Positions 8,386 to 18,531 are shown, numbered from the stretch's first letter. The stretch is 48,074 nucleotides of DNA from Undibacterium sp. (GCF_030651495.1 NZ_JAUSFI010000046.1:1-48074); one strand, 5' to 3'. Translations and numbers: made by a program. The notes: generated by a model from the letters alone, not told the origin.

Positions 8386-11300
8386 ATGGCATCAAGACTT
8401 CGGCGAATGCTTCTCATCAATACCCGTACGAGTGGTAAATTCTCATCCAACGCAATCAACGAGGTTGATCCGCGTGATGGCGCTGCAGTCACTGGGGACA
8501 ATGTCATTGGAAAAACGACGACCCTTGAATTAATACCTCTGTTCTTTGGTAGTCTACCAAGCCAAATTGCAGAATCAGGGAGCGGTCGAGAACCCATGCT
8601 GCGCTTTGTTTTGCCTACTGCACAAAGCGCGATCGTTTTTGAGTACCAGCGTGGCCAATCGGAGGATGACGTTCGCTTTGTCGTCATACGTCGTCAAGAA
8701 GGAAGCGATGCCCCCGAATATCGATTCTTTCGTGGCTCTTTCAGAGATGATGTCTTTATCATGGTCGATGCCGCTGGTCAGCGCTTGCTCATGGATGATG
8801 CATCCAGTATTGATGCGGCCCGACGGCTGGGGTTAGAGTTTGAGCGCAAGATGAACTCTTCAGACTATCGCTCAGTGATTTTGGGACATAAAGCGACCAA
8901 CAAATCTGAGGTCAATCTGCGTCAGATCGGCAACCAGTACTCCTATGCCGCCAAAAGTTTACCCAATCTTGACCGATTGGTAGCCGCGGTGGTGAAAGAA
9001 AAAATTGATTTTCGAGACTTTATCAATGTCGTGGTGACCATAGTGCAGGACACTATTGGTGGCCCCACAAAGGTTGGAACTGAACGGAATGGCAAATTTT
9101 CACTGGGTCAGAGCCGAGACCAGATTAATCGTTGGCTTGCTGATAGGGAGGCCTGTGAGCGTGCTTTTAAACTGGAACCGCAAGTTGAATTGATGAGGAA
9201 CGCCTTGCACGGGCATTCGCATCAAAAGCGGGTTCTTGGCGACATGCTCGGCGATGTTCGTGCACTAAAGCTTGCGCGAACAAATGAAAAAACGCGCCTT
9301 ACAGGGGCGCTCGCGCTAGCCAATGAAACTCGGAAACAGGCAGAGCCCCAAGAGAAAGCGCTTAGCGACACGTTGGCCGGGGTAACGCAAAAGACGCTTA
9401 TCTCGATGAAAGCTGCGAATAGTATATTCGACACCGAGCAGGGTCGGCACCATTTTTTCATTCAGGAAGATGTGTCGGCATGGGAAACCAGTGTCAACAG
9501 CATCCCAGGACTCCAGATACAAAAACAGCAGTTAGAGAAGCAAATCGAGATTGCGACAGGCCAGTCAAGCGAGATCGCTTCAAACTATCGAGTCCAGATC
9601 GGACAGGTGTCACAGGATGAGTCCGCTGAAAAATTACGTTTGGAAAAATCCAAAACTGTCCCAACGACGCGATATAACGATGAAATTAATGAGTTGAACC
9701 GGGATGAGAAAGCTCAAATTGACCTGGGCGAGATTACGTCAAACGTAGCGTTAGCCGAGTTATCCGACAAGAGAGCCCTCCTGGAGGGGGAATTAGGTGG
9801 AGCTCGTGAGCAGGCGGCAAACCCAAGTGCAAGTGCGGAAGCCATTGAGGCGGCCGAGTCTGCGGGTAAGCGGGTGTCAGATCATCAAACAGTCATGCAA
9901 TCGGCTAGTGTTGAGGTGCAGACTGCAAAGGAAGCCGCTTTTGCGGCTGCAATGACCTTTAGGGAGGTCGAGACAAAGCATGGGATTTGCCAGGCAGAGT
10001 TAGATAAGGCCAAAGCCGCATTGAATACAGCTAGATTGACACTTTCACCCGAGTCTGGTTCTCTGCTTGCTGCCTTGCGAGCCGCACCTGACGTTGAGTG
10101 GAAAAGGACGCTGGCGCGCGTGATTGACCCCGCATTGCTCTTGCGTGAAGATCTGAATCCCCATCAGCTTCATGGCGAGGGGCCTGATGCATCCATATTT
10201 GGATGGACGCTTGATACTCAACAAATTGCGGCACCCATTTGGACGAATGATGATGAACTACGCCGCGAAGTGAGCGTCTGTGATGACCGACTGAAACTCT
10301 GTGAGCAAAACTTAAATGCGGCCGCTTCGGATATGCGCGAGGCATCTGGTCATCTTAAAACATGTAACGAAAAATCTACACTGGAAGCCTCAAAAGCCTT
10401 GATCTTGGCAGGCAAGCTCAAGCCCTTGCAAGAATCTCGTCAGATATGCATTGACAGGCGCGATCGGCAAAAAAAGCAGGCTGAAGAACTAGCCAAACAA
10501 CGAATGGTCTCCATCCAGAAGGACATCGACGCGAACAAGACGCAAGAGGTAGCTCTGAAGGGGGCGGCTATACAACTGCGAGATGAAATTCGGGCCGCTT
10601 TCAAAGGCAAGGTTGCTGAAGCCACCGCTCGACTCTCTGCCACCATCAAACTGATTGATGCGCAAATCATCGCTTGTGAGCAGCAGGCCAAGACCATGAT
10701 CGCGAGTCTTGAGTTACAGCGCAACAAACAACTTCAGGACGCGGGTGTGGATGTTCCCGCTCTGAATGCGTTGGCAGAAGATGCGGCAGCTTTTGATGTC
10801 AAGATTCGGAAGCTCAACGAAAAAAAACCCACTGTTGAACAATGGAAGGACTGGCTTGTAGCGGTTGGGCCACGTGGTCTGGAGGCATTGGCAAGTGCAG
10901 CCGTTGCTGCCACGCGCGATCATGGCGTTGCTGAAGCGGCACAAAGAGGTCATGCCTCAGCCATTCGAGCAGTTATCGAGCGTTTTGATTCGGACACAAC
11001 GGCTTACTTCAAGCGTTTAGGTGTTATTGAAGGAGACCTGACCGAGCTTCTGGCCCTTGAAGAATCGTTGATCGGCTACCAGTCTCAGGCGCTTTCAGCC
11101 ATTGATCCAGAGATGACGGCGGCGGAGCTTCGTAGTCGGATCCAGGCGCAACGACGCAAACTGGAGAATTTGGAGGATGACATTACGCACGCCTTCAAGA
11201 AGCTTCGTGAGGAATTGACTGGTACACCTAGCACTGTTCGAGACTTTGTTGAGATGCAACTTGCTGAAGTTAAAGGTAAGGATGTTTTGAGGCAAGCGGA

Positions 11301-12096
11301 TGAGTTGAGTCTTGTTCATCGGCGGCTTGGTCGGGAAATTGTGCCAAACATCAACAATGGCGTCACCTCCATTCTTGATAATGTCAGGCAGTTTCGCAAA
11401 CGGATCACGGATTTTGAGAGTGCAGTGAAGACTTTTAACAATAACTTAGGCGAAGGACTGAGCGCCTCAACCAAATTTGATCGACTGCAGGATTTGGTCA
11501 TCAATGTGGTGACGGACTTTTCAGCTTTGGGGTTCATGAAAAAACTCGATGCACTCAACGGGGTGATTCGCGATCATCAAATACGAGTGATTGGCGACAC
11601 CACGCGTGATCTGCCGCCTGAAAGCACCGCTCGGGCCTTGCGTGATTTAATGAGTGTGATAGGGCAGGACGGCGGTCCAGAAGTGGACTTGTCAAAGCAC
11701 ATCACACTTTCAGGTAGCGTGACCGTAAGTGGTGTGGCCAAGCAGTTCAAGCGAGAAAGCGACCTGGAGCATATTTCCTCCACCGGGCAGAATGCCATTA
11801 TCCTGATCACCTTGTTGTCCGGGATGCTCAACATGATCCGCGGCAAGGAGCCTATCTATATCCCATGGGTGACTGATGAAGTGGGTAAATTTGACGCCAA
11901 AAACTTTCACACCTTGATGCAGATGCTCAGGGATAACCACATCGACGTGGTGACTGCTTCACCCAAGTTGACCATTGCCGAATTACGCCATTTCTCCAGG
12001 TGTTATCGCTTTGGCGAACGTGGCAGCATAGCGCGCTACATTCTTCCTGGTAAACGTCGGGAATTGGGTGCAACGTCAACGGTAGTGGAGTACTGA
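8386..12096 (+). CDS. MukB/MksB/JetC-like SMC ATPase of a Wadjet-type system
   Basis: This 1236-residue protein starts at an ATG preceded by AAAGGG. The N-terminal half-ATPase has a Walker A box G37-D-N-V-I-G-K43-T44. Residues about 250-1000 are rich in Glu, Lys, Ala and Gln in long coiled-coil style with a less helical region in the middle (about 590-640). The C-terminal half has an SMC signature-like SSTGQ (1131-1135) and Walker B IPWVTDE (Asp1164, Glu1165). This is the layout of MukB/MksB/JetC motors, which load on DNA and extrude loops. Neighbours encode a small winged-helix protein, a kleisin-like protein and a TOPRIM nuclease, all tightly coupled, which supports an anti-plasmid Wadjet/MksBEFG role. 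The Walker A is unusual in having Ile instead of Gly or Ser before GKT. Confidence 0.85.
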   Translation: MASRLRRMLLINTRTSGKFSSNAINEVDPRDGAAVTGDNVIGKTTTLELIPLFFGSLPSQIAESGSGREPMLRFVLPTAQSAIVFEYQRGQSEDDVRFVVIRRQEGSDAPEYRFFRGSFRDDVFIMVDAAGQRLLMDDASSIDAARRLGLEFERKMNSSDYRSVILGHKATNKSEVNLRQIGNQYSYAAKSLPNLDRLVAAVVKEKIDFRDFINVVVTIVQDTIGGPTKVGTERNGKFSLGQSRDQINRWLADREACERAFKLEPQVELMRNALHGHSHQKRVLGDMLGDVRALKLARTNEKTRLTGALALANETRKQAEPQEKALSDTLAGVTQKTLISMKAANSIFDTEQGRHHFFIQEDVSAWETSVNSIPGLQIQKQQLEKQIEIATGQSSEIASNYRVQIGQVSQDESAEKLRLEKSKTVPTTRYNDEINELNRDEKAQIDLGEITSNVALAELSDKRALLEGELGGAREQAANPSASAEAIEAAESAGKRVSDHQTVMQSASVEVQTAKEAAFAAAMTFREVETKHGICQAELDKAKAALNTARLTLSPESGSLLAALRAAPDVEWKRTLARVIDPALLLREDLNPHQLHGEGPDASIFGWTLDTQQIAAPIWTNDDELRREVSVCDDRLKLCEQNLNAAASDMREASGHLKTCNEKSTLEASKALILAGKLKPLQESRQICIDRRDRQKKQAEELAKQRMVSIQKDIDANKTQEVALKGAAIQLRDEIRAAFKGKVAEATARLSATIKLIDAQIIACEQQAKTMIASLELQRNKQLQDAGVDVPALNALAEDAAAFDVKIRKLNEKKPTVEQWKDWLVAVGPRGLEALASAAVAATRDHGVAEAAQRGHASAIRAVIERFDSDTTAYFKRLGVIEGDLTELLALEESLIGYQSQALSAIDPEMTAAELRSRIQAQRRKLENLEDDITHAFKKLREELTGTPSTVRDFVEMQLAEVKGKDVLRQADELSLVHRRLGREIVPNINNGVTSILDNVRQFRKRITDFESAVKTFNNNLGEGLSASTKFDRLQDLVINVVTDFSALGFMKKLDALNGVIRDHQIRVIGDTTRDLPPESTARALRDLMSVIGQDGGPEVDLSKHITLSGSVTVSGVAKQFKRESDLEHISSTGQNAIILITLLSGMLNMIRGKEPIYIPWVTDEVGKFDAKNFHTLMQMLRDNHIDVVTASPKLTIAELRHFSRCYRFGERGSIARYILPGKRRELGATSTVVEY

Positions 12097-12099
12097 GTT

Positions 12100-12756
12100 A
12101 TGTATGCGAATGTACTCAACAAACTTCTTGCAGGTCAATTCATCTGCAGCATCGCTTTTGAAAGCGAATATGAGCAGCTCCAAGGCGCTGAATTTCGTGA
12201 AGTCGTAGAAGATTGGCTAGATAAGCTGCAGATGCGGCTGGCCAGGCTCGGCACAGACGGTGCATTCTTTATGGCACCTGTTCAGGTGCTTTCCAGCCAT
12301 GCCAAGAAAGTCAGTGACGAACTGGCGAGCTTCCGAGATGTGTACGGTCCAGCCGTGCGCATGCTGGATCTGATCAGACAAGCCAAGGAAGGTTTTACTT
12401 GCAGTGCCGGTGACTATATTCAGTTGGCTGAATTGGAAACAGGATTGAATGACAGTTCAACCCTTGAAACATTACTGCGAAATTTGCACGGAGTCATTCC
12501 TGGTGCGTCAATCAAGCACAACAATCGTGAGTTTCTGAAGAGGTTGCTGGACCATTTAAAAAGCAGTGGCTACCTAATATTGGTCAACCCTCAGAATGAA
12601 ACGTATCAAGTAACGGGCAAGATCGATCAACTTCACGCGGTACTGGAGTTCATTGCCGAGCAAAAGGCGGTCATCGGAGACCTGGTTGACGACAAACTGA
12701 TGGATGAGGAGACGAGCGATCTTCTGAAGATCACACCCGGAGCTGTTGATGTCTGA
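12100..12756 (+). CDS. MksE/JetB-like accessory subunit of the SMC complex
   Basis: The 218-residue product starts 3 bases after the SMC stop. It is predicted as tandem winged-helix domains: LLAGQFICSIAFESEYEQL at the start, and a C-terminal half NREFLKRLLDHLKSSGYLILVNPQNETYQVTGKIDQLHAVLEF with a wing-like turn. Size, position between SMC and kleisin-like genes, and helical pattern match MksE/JetB (the KITE-type subunit). The assignment rests mainly on context and architecture, since this family diverges strongly. Its stop overlaps the next gene's start. Confidence 0.7.
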   Translation: MYANVLNKLLAGQFICSIAFESEYEQLQGAEFREVVEDWLDKLQMRLARLGTDGAFFMAPVQVLSSHAKKVSDELASFRDVYGPAVRMLDLIRQAKEGFTCSAGDYIQLAELETGLNDSSTLETLLRNLHGVIPGASIKHNNREFLKRLLDHLKSSGYLILVNPQNETYQVTGKIDQLHAVLEFIAEQKAVIGDLVDDKLMDEETSDLLKITPGAVDV

Positions 12757-13978
12757 CCGAGGTGACCAGATTCAGCAACTGCTGCAGGTGCTGTCTTTCC
12801 AAGGAGCCTTGGTATCTGAAGGACTGGATGGCACGGTTTATTGGGGTGGCGGAAAGGCCAGGGATAAGGGTATTGATGCCCTGGTTTCCATCCATGCACT
12901 CACGCCCTACGAGGAAAACAGCTATCGGTTGAACCCCAGGTTGCGAGAATTCATTTCAGACCATCTGGTGAGCTACAACTTGTTGACAACGCTGACGCGG
13001 TTGAGTGAGCCCATATACAGGGCCAAGACGCAATGGGTCAATCTTAAAGACATGAAAAATAGCGGCATCCTTGGCGATGCTGAAAAGCTGGAGTGGGCGC
13101 TTGACGACACGGTGACGGAAATTGTTTATGTCATTGACCGGAATCTGACCCTGCTTGACTCCATCATATCGACCTCTTATGGCAATGTTGAATCAGTTGC
13201 TTTCAAAATTCGCCAAAATCACTTTTACGCAAGGGAAGTGGAGCGCGCGTTAAAGGAATTAGCCCAGCTCGACGCAATGATCGATCAAATTGATGCAGAT
13301 TCGTTGGCGACTGGCTTTATTGGGGTGCGGCAACTGATGAATGTGAGGTTGCGCTCACGTTTGCACCTTTGGAGCACCCGCCTCAATGATATTCAGGCAA
13401 GAATCAGCAAACGCCTGTTCCAGGCTCAAAAAATAGAGAAGAAGCTGGTCACTCTCGGGAAAATGACGCTTTGGTTGACACAACACAAGACCAGCGCTGG
13501 AATCCCCGTTGATATTGATAATTCATTCCCCATTGAATTGCTGAGGCCAGATCAAATTCGAGTGAGCCCGCAGCTTGACGTTCGGGACACGGATCCCGTG
13601 GTCTGGGACACATTGGTCGACGCCGTTGACCGCATGCCAGCACCGGTTGCATTTGCTCCGGAAGCGATTGATGAGAAAATTCAAGTTGTTGAATACACTG
13701 GCATTCAGGAAATAACCCTCAAAAGTGATCCGGTGGACGAAATCATCGAGCAATTGGCTGATGCGATCTACCAAGGGACGGCAGACAAGGTCTCGCTGCT
13801 AGACTGGAAGCAATCTAGACGTGAACTTGATGAGGTGACAGAAGAAGAGTGGCTGCTATATGCCGCGTCGCAGTTGGTTTCGCAGGGGCTTCAAGCGGAT
13901 TTCCAGATGGTCGCGAGAGGTGTTGGTGTGCATAACGACCTGTTTGATGATGTGCTGGTGTTTGCGCCTAGCGAGTAA
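12749..13978 (+). CDS. MksF/JetA-like kleisin subunit
   Basis: The ATG at 12749 overlaps the previous stop by 8 bases and has GGAG 6 bases upstream. The 409-residue protein has an N-terminal winged-helix-like part (about 1-100, ENSYRLNPRLREFISDHL), a long helical middle (about 130-250, with NHFYAREVERALKELAQLDAMIDQIDA and RLRSRLHLWSTRLNDIQARIS), and a C-terminal winged-helix-like part (about 330-405). This fits the MksF/JetA kleisin that bridges the two SMC heads. Overlap with the upstream gene suggests translational coupling and fixed stoichiometry. Identity is inferred from context and secondary-structure pattern. Confidence 0.7.
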   Translation: MSDRGDQIQQLLQVLSFQGALVSEGLDGTVYWGGGKARDKGIDALVSIHALTPYEENSYRLNPRLREFISDHLVSYNLLTTLTRLSEPIYRAKTQWVNLKDMKNSGILGDAEKLEWALDDTVTEIVYVIDRNLTLLDSIISTSYGNVESVAFKIRQNHFYAREVERALKELAQLDAMIDQIDADSLATGFIGVRQLMNVRLRSRLHLWSTRLNDIQARISKRLFQAQKIEKKLVTLGKMTLWLTQHKTSAGIPVDIDNSFPIELLRPDQIRVSPQLDVRDTDPVVWDTLVDAVDRMPAPVAFAPEAIDEKIQVVEYTGIQEITLKSDPVDEIIEQLADAIYQGTADKVSLLDWKQSRRELDEVTEEEWLLYAASQLVSQGLQADFQMVARGVGVHNDLFDDVLVFAPSE

Positions 13979-13981
13979 AAC

Positions 13982-14794
13982 ATGACGATCAGTTCCATAC
14001 AACTACGTTTTCTTCAGCGACTGCATGCGGAAAGACCGCAACGGGCCAACAACAGCCAAGCCGCCCAGCACTTCAGCGAACATTTTCATATCGGGGTGCA
14101 GATTGGGCGTAGCATTGAGTATGCAGAGGTGGATTTCCTGAAGGTGGGACAGATGCTGTTGAACAGCGGCTTGCCACTGACCCCAATGGCTGCGGGTGCG
14201 CTGCGTTCAGATGCCGCCGTAATTCCTGAACTGTCAGAGAAGATCGGAACTCAAAGTCCGCATGCTGATTCCATTGCACTGAAGCCCATTTCTGGAACAT
14301 GCACAAGCGATGGACAAAAGCTGGTAGTTCCAAATGGAAGCTATCTTGTTGTGACGCATGAGCGGGCGCTCTCGATACGGGCGACTCGTCTCATGGTCGT
14401 TGAAAACTTTGAAACCTTTCGTCGACTGGAAAGCTATCGCTGGATTGACTACCAGGGGCAGGACGTGGTGGCGATCTTCCAAGGAGACAATGTTTTCCGC
14501 CAAACATCGCAACTTGAAGTCGTTCGACAACGATTGGAACCGATCTGGGCGTTCTTTGACTTTGATCCGGCCGGACTTGGAATGGGGCGCAACCTACCGC
14601 GTTTGGAGAAATTCGTACTCCCCGATCATGACGTCTTGGCCGAAAAGACGAAGCGCGCTCGACGCCAGGCCCTTTATATTGAGCAAATCTCCCAATGGGG
14701 GAACTCTATCGAGTCAGACCTACGTGATTTAGTATCCATCCCTTGGAGCCTGATGAAGGGCTTAAAGTCAGGGCTGCCACAGGAGTGGATGTGA
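13982..14794 (+). CDS. JetD/MksG-like TOPRIM nuclease (short form)
   Basis: This 270-residue protein starts 3 bases after the kleisin stop. The C-terminal part carries the two TOPRIM motifs seen in JetD/MksG: a glutamate in LMVVENFETF (Glu141) and the acidic pair in FFDFDPAGLG (Asp193, Asp195). These residues bind metal in topoisomerase VI-like nucleases. The N-terminal 80 residues look helical and may bind DNA. Canonical JetD is about 400 residues, so this is a compact version. In Wadjet systems this subunit cleaves plasmid DNA held in the SMC loop. It is the last gene of the operon; 506 bases without genes follow. Confidence 0.78.
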   Translation: MTISSIQLRFLQRLHAERPQRANNSQAAQHFSEHFHIGVQIGRSIEYAEVDFLKVGQMLLNSGLPLTPMAAGALRSDAAVIPELSEKIGTQSPHADSIALKPISGTCTSDGQKLVVPNGSYLVVTHERALSIRATRLMVVENFETFRRLESYRWIDYQGQDVVAIFQGDNVFRQTSQLEVVRQRLEPIWAFFDFDPAGLGMGRNLPRLEKFVLPDHDVLAEKTKRARRQALYIEQISQWGNSIESDLRDLVSIPWSLMKGLKSGLPQEWM

Positions 14795-15300
14795 ACTGGT
14801 TGACTTTTTTGCGTTCTTTGTAGACAGAGATTCATTATTTATCGCTATTCATGCTTACTTGCGGTCATACTTTTAATGATTCAGTAGAAGCATGTGCTAA
14901 GTGTTTGAATTGATAAAAGAATTAACGGCCAAGTTTAAGTTGAATAATCGAGTTTCGGTCAAACTATTGGTTTATACACAGTCATAAATGCCGCCAAAAT
15001 GCACATTTCTAGTGTCAATCCATGCGAATAATCCAGATTTTCGGACAGACTAAGATTGAGTTCGTATATTGCCTTTAGCTTAAGTCACACTTACTTTTTA
15101 ATCAGCACCTACAAATCTCAAATCGGAAAGCCGCTTTTGCTGGACAACTGTGTTCGAACTGACTTGGTCGGACAGCAAAGAGAAATATTGTTTAGGTAAT
15201 ATTGACACCAGGGCTTGCGGAACGGTGATCAAGCAAAAAAACAACAGATAATGAATCGAATAATTTGAAATAAATCAATGGTTTAGGAGACCCCAAGTCA
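14795..15300. other. Gene-free spacer between the SMC operon and the restriction island
   Basis: No reading frame, tRNA or clear terminator is visible in these 506 bases. The stretch is clearly more AT-rich than its neighbours and probably carries the promoter of the restriction island. A TTGACA-like hexamer lies near 15205 but has no convincing -10 partner. AGGAGA (about 15285-15290) is a plausible ribosome site for the helicase gene at 15301. Confidence 0.6.
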
Positions 15301-18300
15301 ATGAAGTTCGTCAGCAATGCTGGAACAGATCGTGTCGTTGATTTGGTTCGTCCGTGGTTGCAGACTGATTACCAGTTGGATATCGTTTCTCAATCCGCCT
15401 CTTTGTTTGCGTTTGCTGAAGTTCTTAAAGACATACCCCGGCTCTCAAATGCGCGATTGGTCGTGCCGCCCTTGCCGACCAAAGACTCCTTAGTTAGTGT
15501 TTATGAGCAGCTAGGCCTGCTAGGCACCAAGGCAGACCGCGCTGCACGCAACAAGCTGCAGGGTCCGTGGCTCGCACGCAAGTTTTCGGCATGGCTGGAA
15601 TCCAAAGCTCAGGTGCGTCACGCCCATGGCGCTATTCCACAAGGGACGCTGGTGCTCAGGGATGGCAAAGGCGATGCGCAACAAGCCGTTCTAGGTTCAT
15701 TCTCATTTAGCAGTGAAGGCCTTGGCGTTACTCCAGGTAACCCTCTGAGTCTGATTCAAACCTCGGAGAACCCAGCCGAAGCTCAGATGCTAAGTCAGTG
15801 GTTCGATTTGCAGTGGGCTGCACTCAGGGATCAGCCCGAAGCAAAAGAAGCTCTGATCGCCTCAATCAAGGAGCTGAGCACACACCGCGATGCCACCAGC
15901 GTCTATACCTTGATGCTGCAACACCTGTTTGAAGCCAATGGCGAAGGCATGGACGAAGAACGCATCGTCAAGTCCGCCACGGGCATTCGCAACACAGTGG
16001 TTTGGAAAAAGCTCTATAAATTTCAGCGAGACGGTGTCGTGGGCGCTATTGACAAGTTGGAGCGCTTCGGCGGCTGCATCATTGCGGACAGCGTTGGCCT
16101 TGGTAAAACCTTCGAGGCGCTGGCCATCATCAAGTACCACGAGCTTCGCAATGACCGCGTCCTGGTGCTATGCCCGAAACGGTTGCGAGACAACTGGACG
16201 CTGTACAAGTCCAATGACCGGCGCAATATGTTGGCCCCAGACCGGCTCAACTACGATGTTCTGAACCACACTGACCTGTCCCGCGACGGCGGCAACTCGG
16301 GTGACATCGACTTGTCGCATGTGAATTGGGGTAATTACGACCTGGTGGTCATTGACGAGTCGCACAATTTCCGCAACAAAGCGGCGAACAAGGGCAAAGA
16401 AAGCCGATACGACCGTTTGATGCGTAGGATCATTCGTGAAGGCGTTAAAACCCGTGTTCTGATGCTTTCGGCGACGCCAGTCAATAACCGCCTGAATGAT
16501 TTAAAAAACCAGATCGCCTTCATCACCGAAGGCGAGGACACTGCCTTGTCCGACCACGGCATTGTCAGTATTGACAGCACGACCCGCCGGGCGCAGAAGG
16601 CCTTTAATCGCTGGCTGGAGCTTCCCCAAGAGGAAAAAACACCTTCACTGCTGGTGGAAATGCTGGGCTTCGATTACTTTGCCTTGCTCGACCACCTCAC
16701 GATTGCCCGTTCCCGTCGCCATATCGAGAAATACTACGGCACCGCCGAAACAGGTCGCTTTCCGGACCGACTGCCCCCCATCAACATCAAGGCAGACGTA
16801 GACCGTGCGGGCGAATTCCGCTCCATTCGGGACATCAATCAGGAGATTCGTCGTCTTAACCTCGCTTCCTACGCACCGCTGCGCTATGTCTTACCGCACA
16901 AGCAGGAGGCTTACGACGCCAAATACAGCACGCAGATTCGTGGGGGCGAGAGCTTTTTTAGGCAAGTTGATCGCGAAGAAAGCCTGATTCACTTGTTGCG
17001 CGTCAACGTGCTCAAGCGCATGGAGAGCGCGGTCTCATCGTTTGCACTGACGGTGCACCGCCAGCTCAAGGATGTGGAAGCCACGCTCGCGCAAATTGAC
17101 GCGCATGCCAATGAGATTGAAGAGCTCGATATTACGGATGTGGATATTGACGATCCGGCATTCGAAACGCTTCTCGTCGGTCGCAAGGTCAAGGTCTTGT
17201 TGGGTGATGTTGACTTGATACGGTGGAAGCAAGACCTGATCGAAGACCGCAATCGCCTTGCTACCTTGTATGCCGCTGCTGAACAAGTCACCGCAGAGCG
17301 CGACGACAAGCTTCTCTATCTGCGCGAACTCATCGCCAAAAAATGCAATAGCCCCATCAATCCGGGCAATCGCAAGATCATCGTATTCACCGCGTTTGCC
17401 GATACCGCCACCTATCTGTATGAACAACTGGCGGGTTGGGCCAAGTCTGAGCTGGGCATTGAAAGCGCCTTGGTCACAGGTTCTGGCCGGAATCAGTCTA
17501 CCTTACCACTACGGCGCGACCTGAGCAGCATCCTGACCGCGTTTTCCCCACGCTCCAAAGAACGCCCAGAAGAGCTTGCCATCGAGGGTGAAATTGATCT
17601 ATTGATCGCGACGGACTGCATCAGCGAAGGGCAAAATCTGCAAGACTGCGATTGGCTGGTTAACTACGACATTCACTGGAACCCGGTTCGCATCATCCAG
17701 CGCTTTGGCCGGATCGACCGCATCGGCTCCCGCAACGGCTGCATTCAATTGGTGAACTTCTGGCCCAACATGGAACTGGAGGAATACATCAATCTGGAGC
17801 AGCGCGTCAGCGGCCGCATGGTGCTGCTGGACATTTCTGCGACCGGTGAAGAAAACATCATCGAGCAGCAATCCGGCAACCAGATGAACGATCTGGAGTA
17901 CCGGCGCAATCAACTGCTGAAGCTGCAAGAAACTGTTATTGATCTCGAAGACTTGTCCAGTGGCGTGGCCATCACCGACCTCACGTTGACCGACTTTCGC
18001 ATCGACTTGGCTGAATACATCAAGGCGTACCCCGGCGAACTGGAAGCCTTGCCCCTGGGTGCATTCGCAGTTACGTCCAGCATCGACGCAGACATTCCGC
18101 CAGGCATCATTTTCTGTTTGCGAGCTGAAGACGCTACTGCTGAAAAAAACATCGACCCCAGTTACCCACTGGCACCGCACTACCTTGTTCATGTCGGTGA
18201 AGACGGCACGGTGCTGTTGCCCTATACCCAAGCCAAGCGCATCCTCGACCGACTTAAACGGCTGAGCCTTGGCCGTGATCTGCCAGACGCTACCGCATGC

Positions 18301-18531
18301 GCTCGGTTTGACAGCTCCACCAAGCAAGGCGAAGACATGCGCCATGCACAAAAACTTCTGTCTGCTGCCATTGCGTCGATCGTGGGTAAGTCTGAAGAAC
18401 GTGCTGTCGCCAGCCTGTTCTCACCAGGCGGCACGCATGCCATGAAGGGCGAGTTTGCAGGCTCCAACGATTTTGAAGTCCTGGCCTATATGGTGGTCTT
18501 GCCCAACCATGATGGGGAGCTGGCTGCATGA
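15301..18531 (+). CDS. SNF2/SF2 helicase with N-terminal PLD-like domain
   Basis: The 1076-residue protein has three parts. Residues 1-170 resemble a phospholipase D-like domain (GSFSFSSEGLG tail of the motif), but the HxK pair is not intact, so it may not cut. Residues about 245-500 hold helicase motif I DSVGLGKT (Lys269), motif II DESH (352-355) and motif III SAT (390-392). The C-terminal RecA domain has ATDCISEGQNLQ and motif VI QRFGRIDR (800-807). This is the DEAD/SNF2 translocase type common in defence operons. It starts the six-gene island, and its last codons overlap the DUF4391 gene (ATGA), so the two are translationally coupled. Confidence 0.88.
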   Translation: MKFVSNAGTDRVVDLVRPWLQTDYQLDIVSQSASLFAFAEVLKDIPRLSNARLVVPPLPTKDSLVSVYEQLGLLGTKADRAARNKLQGPWLARKFSAWLESKAQVRHAHGAIPQGTLVLRDGKGDAQQAVLGSFSFSSEGLGVTPGNPLSLIQTSENPAEAQMLSQWFDLQWAALRDQPEAKEALIASIKELSTHRDATSVYTLMLQHLFEANGEGMDEERIVKSATGIRNTVVWKKLYKFQRDGVVGAIDKLERFGGCIIADSVGLGKTFEALAIIKYHELRNDRVLVLCPKRLRDNWTLYKSNDRRNMLAPDRLNYDVLNHTDLSRDGGNSGDIDLSHVNWGNYDLVVIDESHNFRNKAANKGKESRYDRLMRRIIREGVKTRVLMLSATPVNNRLNDLKNQIAFITEGEDTALSDHGIVSIDSTTRRAQKAFNRWLELPQEEKTPSLLVEMLGFDYFALLDHLTIARSRRHIEKYYGTAETGRFPDRLPPINIKADVDRAGEFRSIRDINQEIRRLNLASYAPLRYVLPHKQEAYDAKYSTQIRGGESFFRQVDREESLIHLLRVNVLKRMESAVSSFALTVHRQLKDVEATLAQIDAHANEIEELDITDVDIDDPAFETLLVGRKVKVLLGDVDLIRWKQDLIEDRNRLATLYAAAEQVTAERDDKLLYLRELIAKKCNSPINPGNRKIIVFTAFADTATYLYEQLAGWAKSELGIESALVTGSGRNQSTLPLRRDLSSILTAFSPRSKERPEELAIEGEIDLLIATDCISEGQNLQDCDWLVNYDIHWNPVRIIQRFGRIDRIGSRNGCIQLVNFWPNMELEEYINLEQRVSGRMVLLDISATGEENIIEQQSGNQMNDLEYRRNQLLKLQETVIDLEDLSSGVAITDLTLTDFRIDLAEYIKAYPGELEALPLGAFAVTSSIDADIPPGIIFCLRAEDATAEKNIDPSYPLAPHYLVHVGEDGTVLLPYTQAKRILDRLKRLSLGRDLPDATACARFDSSTKQGEDMRHAQKLLSAAIASIVGKSEERAVASLFSPGGTHAMKGEFAGSNDFEVLAYMVVLPNHDGELAA

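Noticed and set aside
17599..18351. 250-codon minus-strand frame inside the helicase gene
   Set aside because: Lies wholly opposite conserved helicase motifs, has no recognisable family and no ribosome site.
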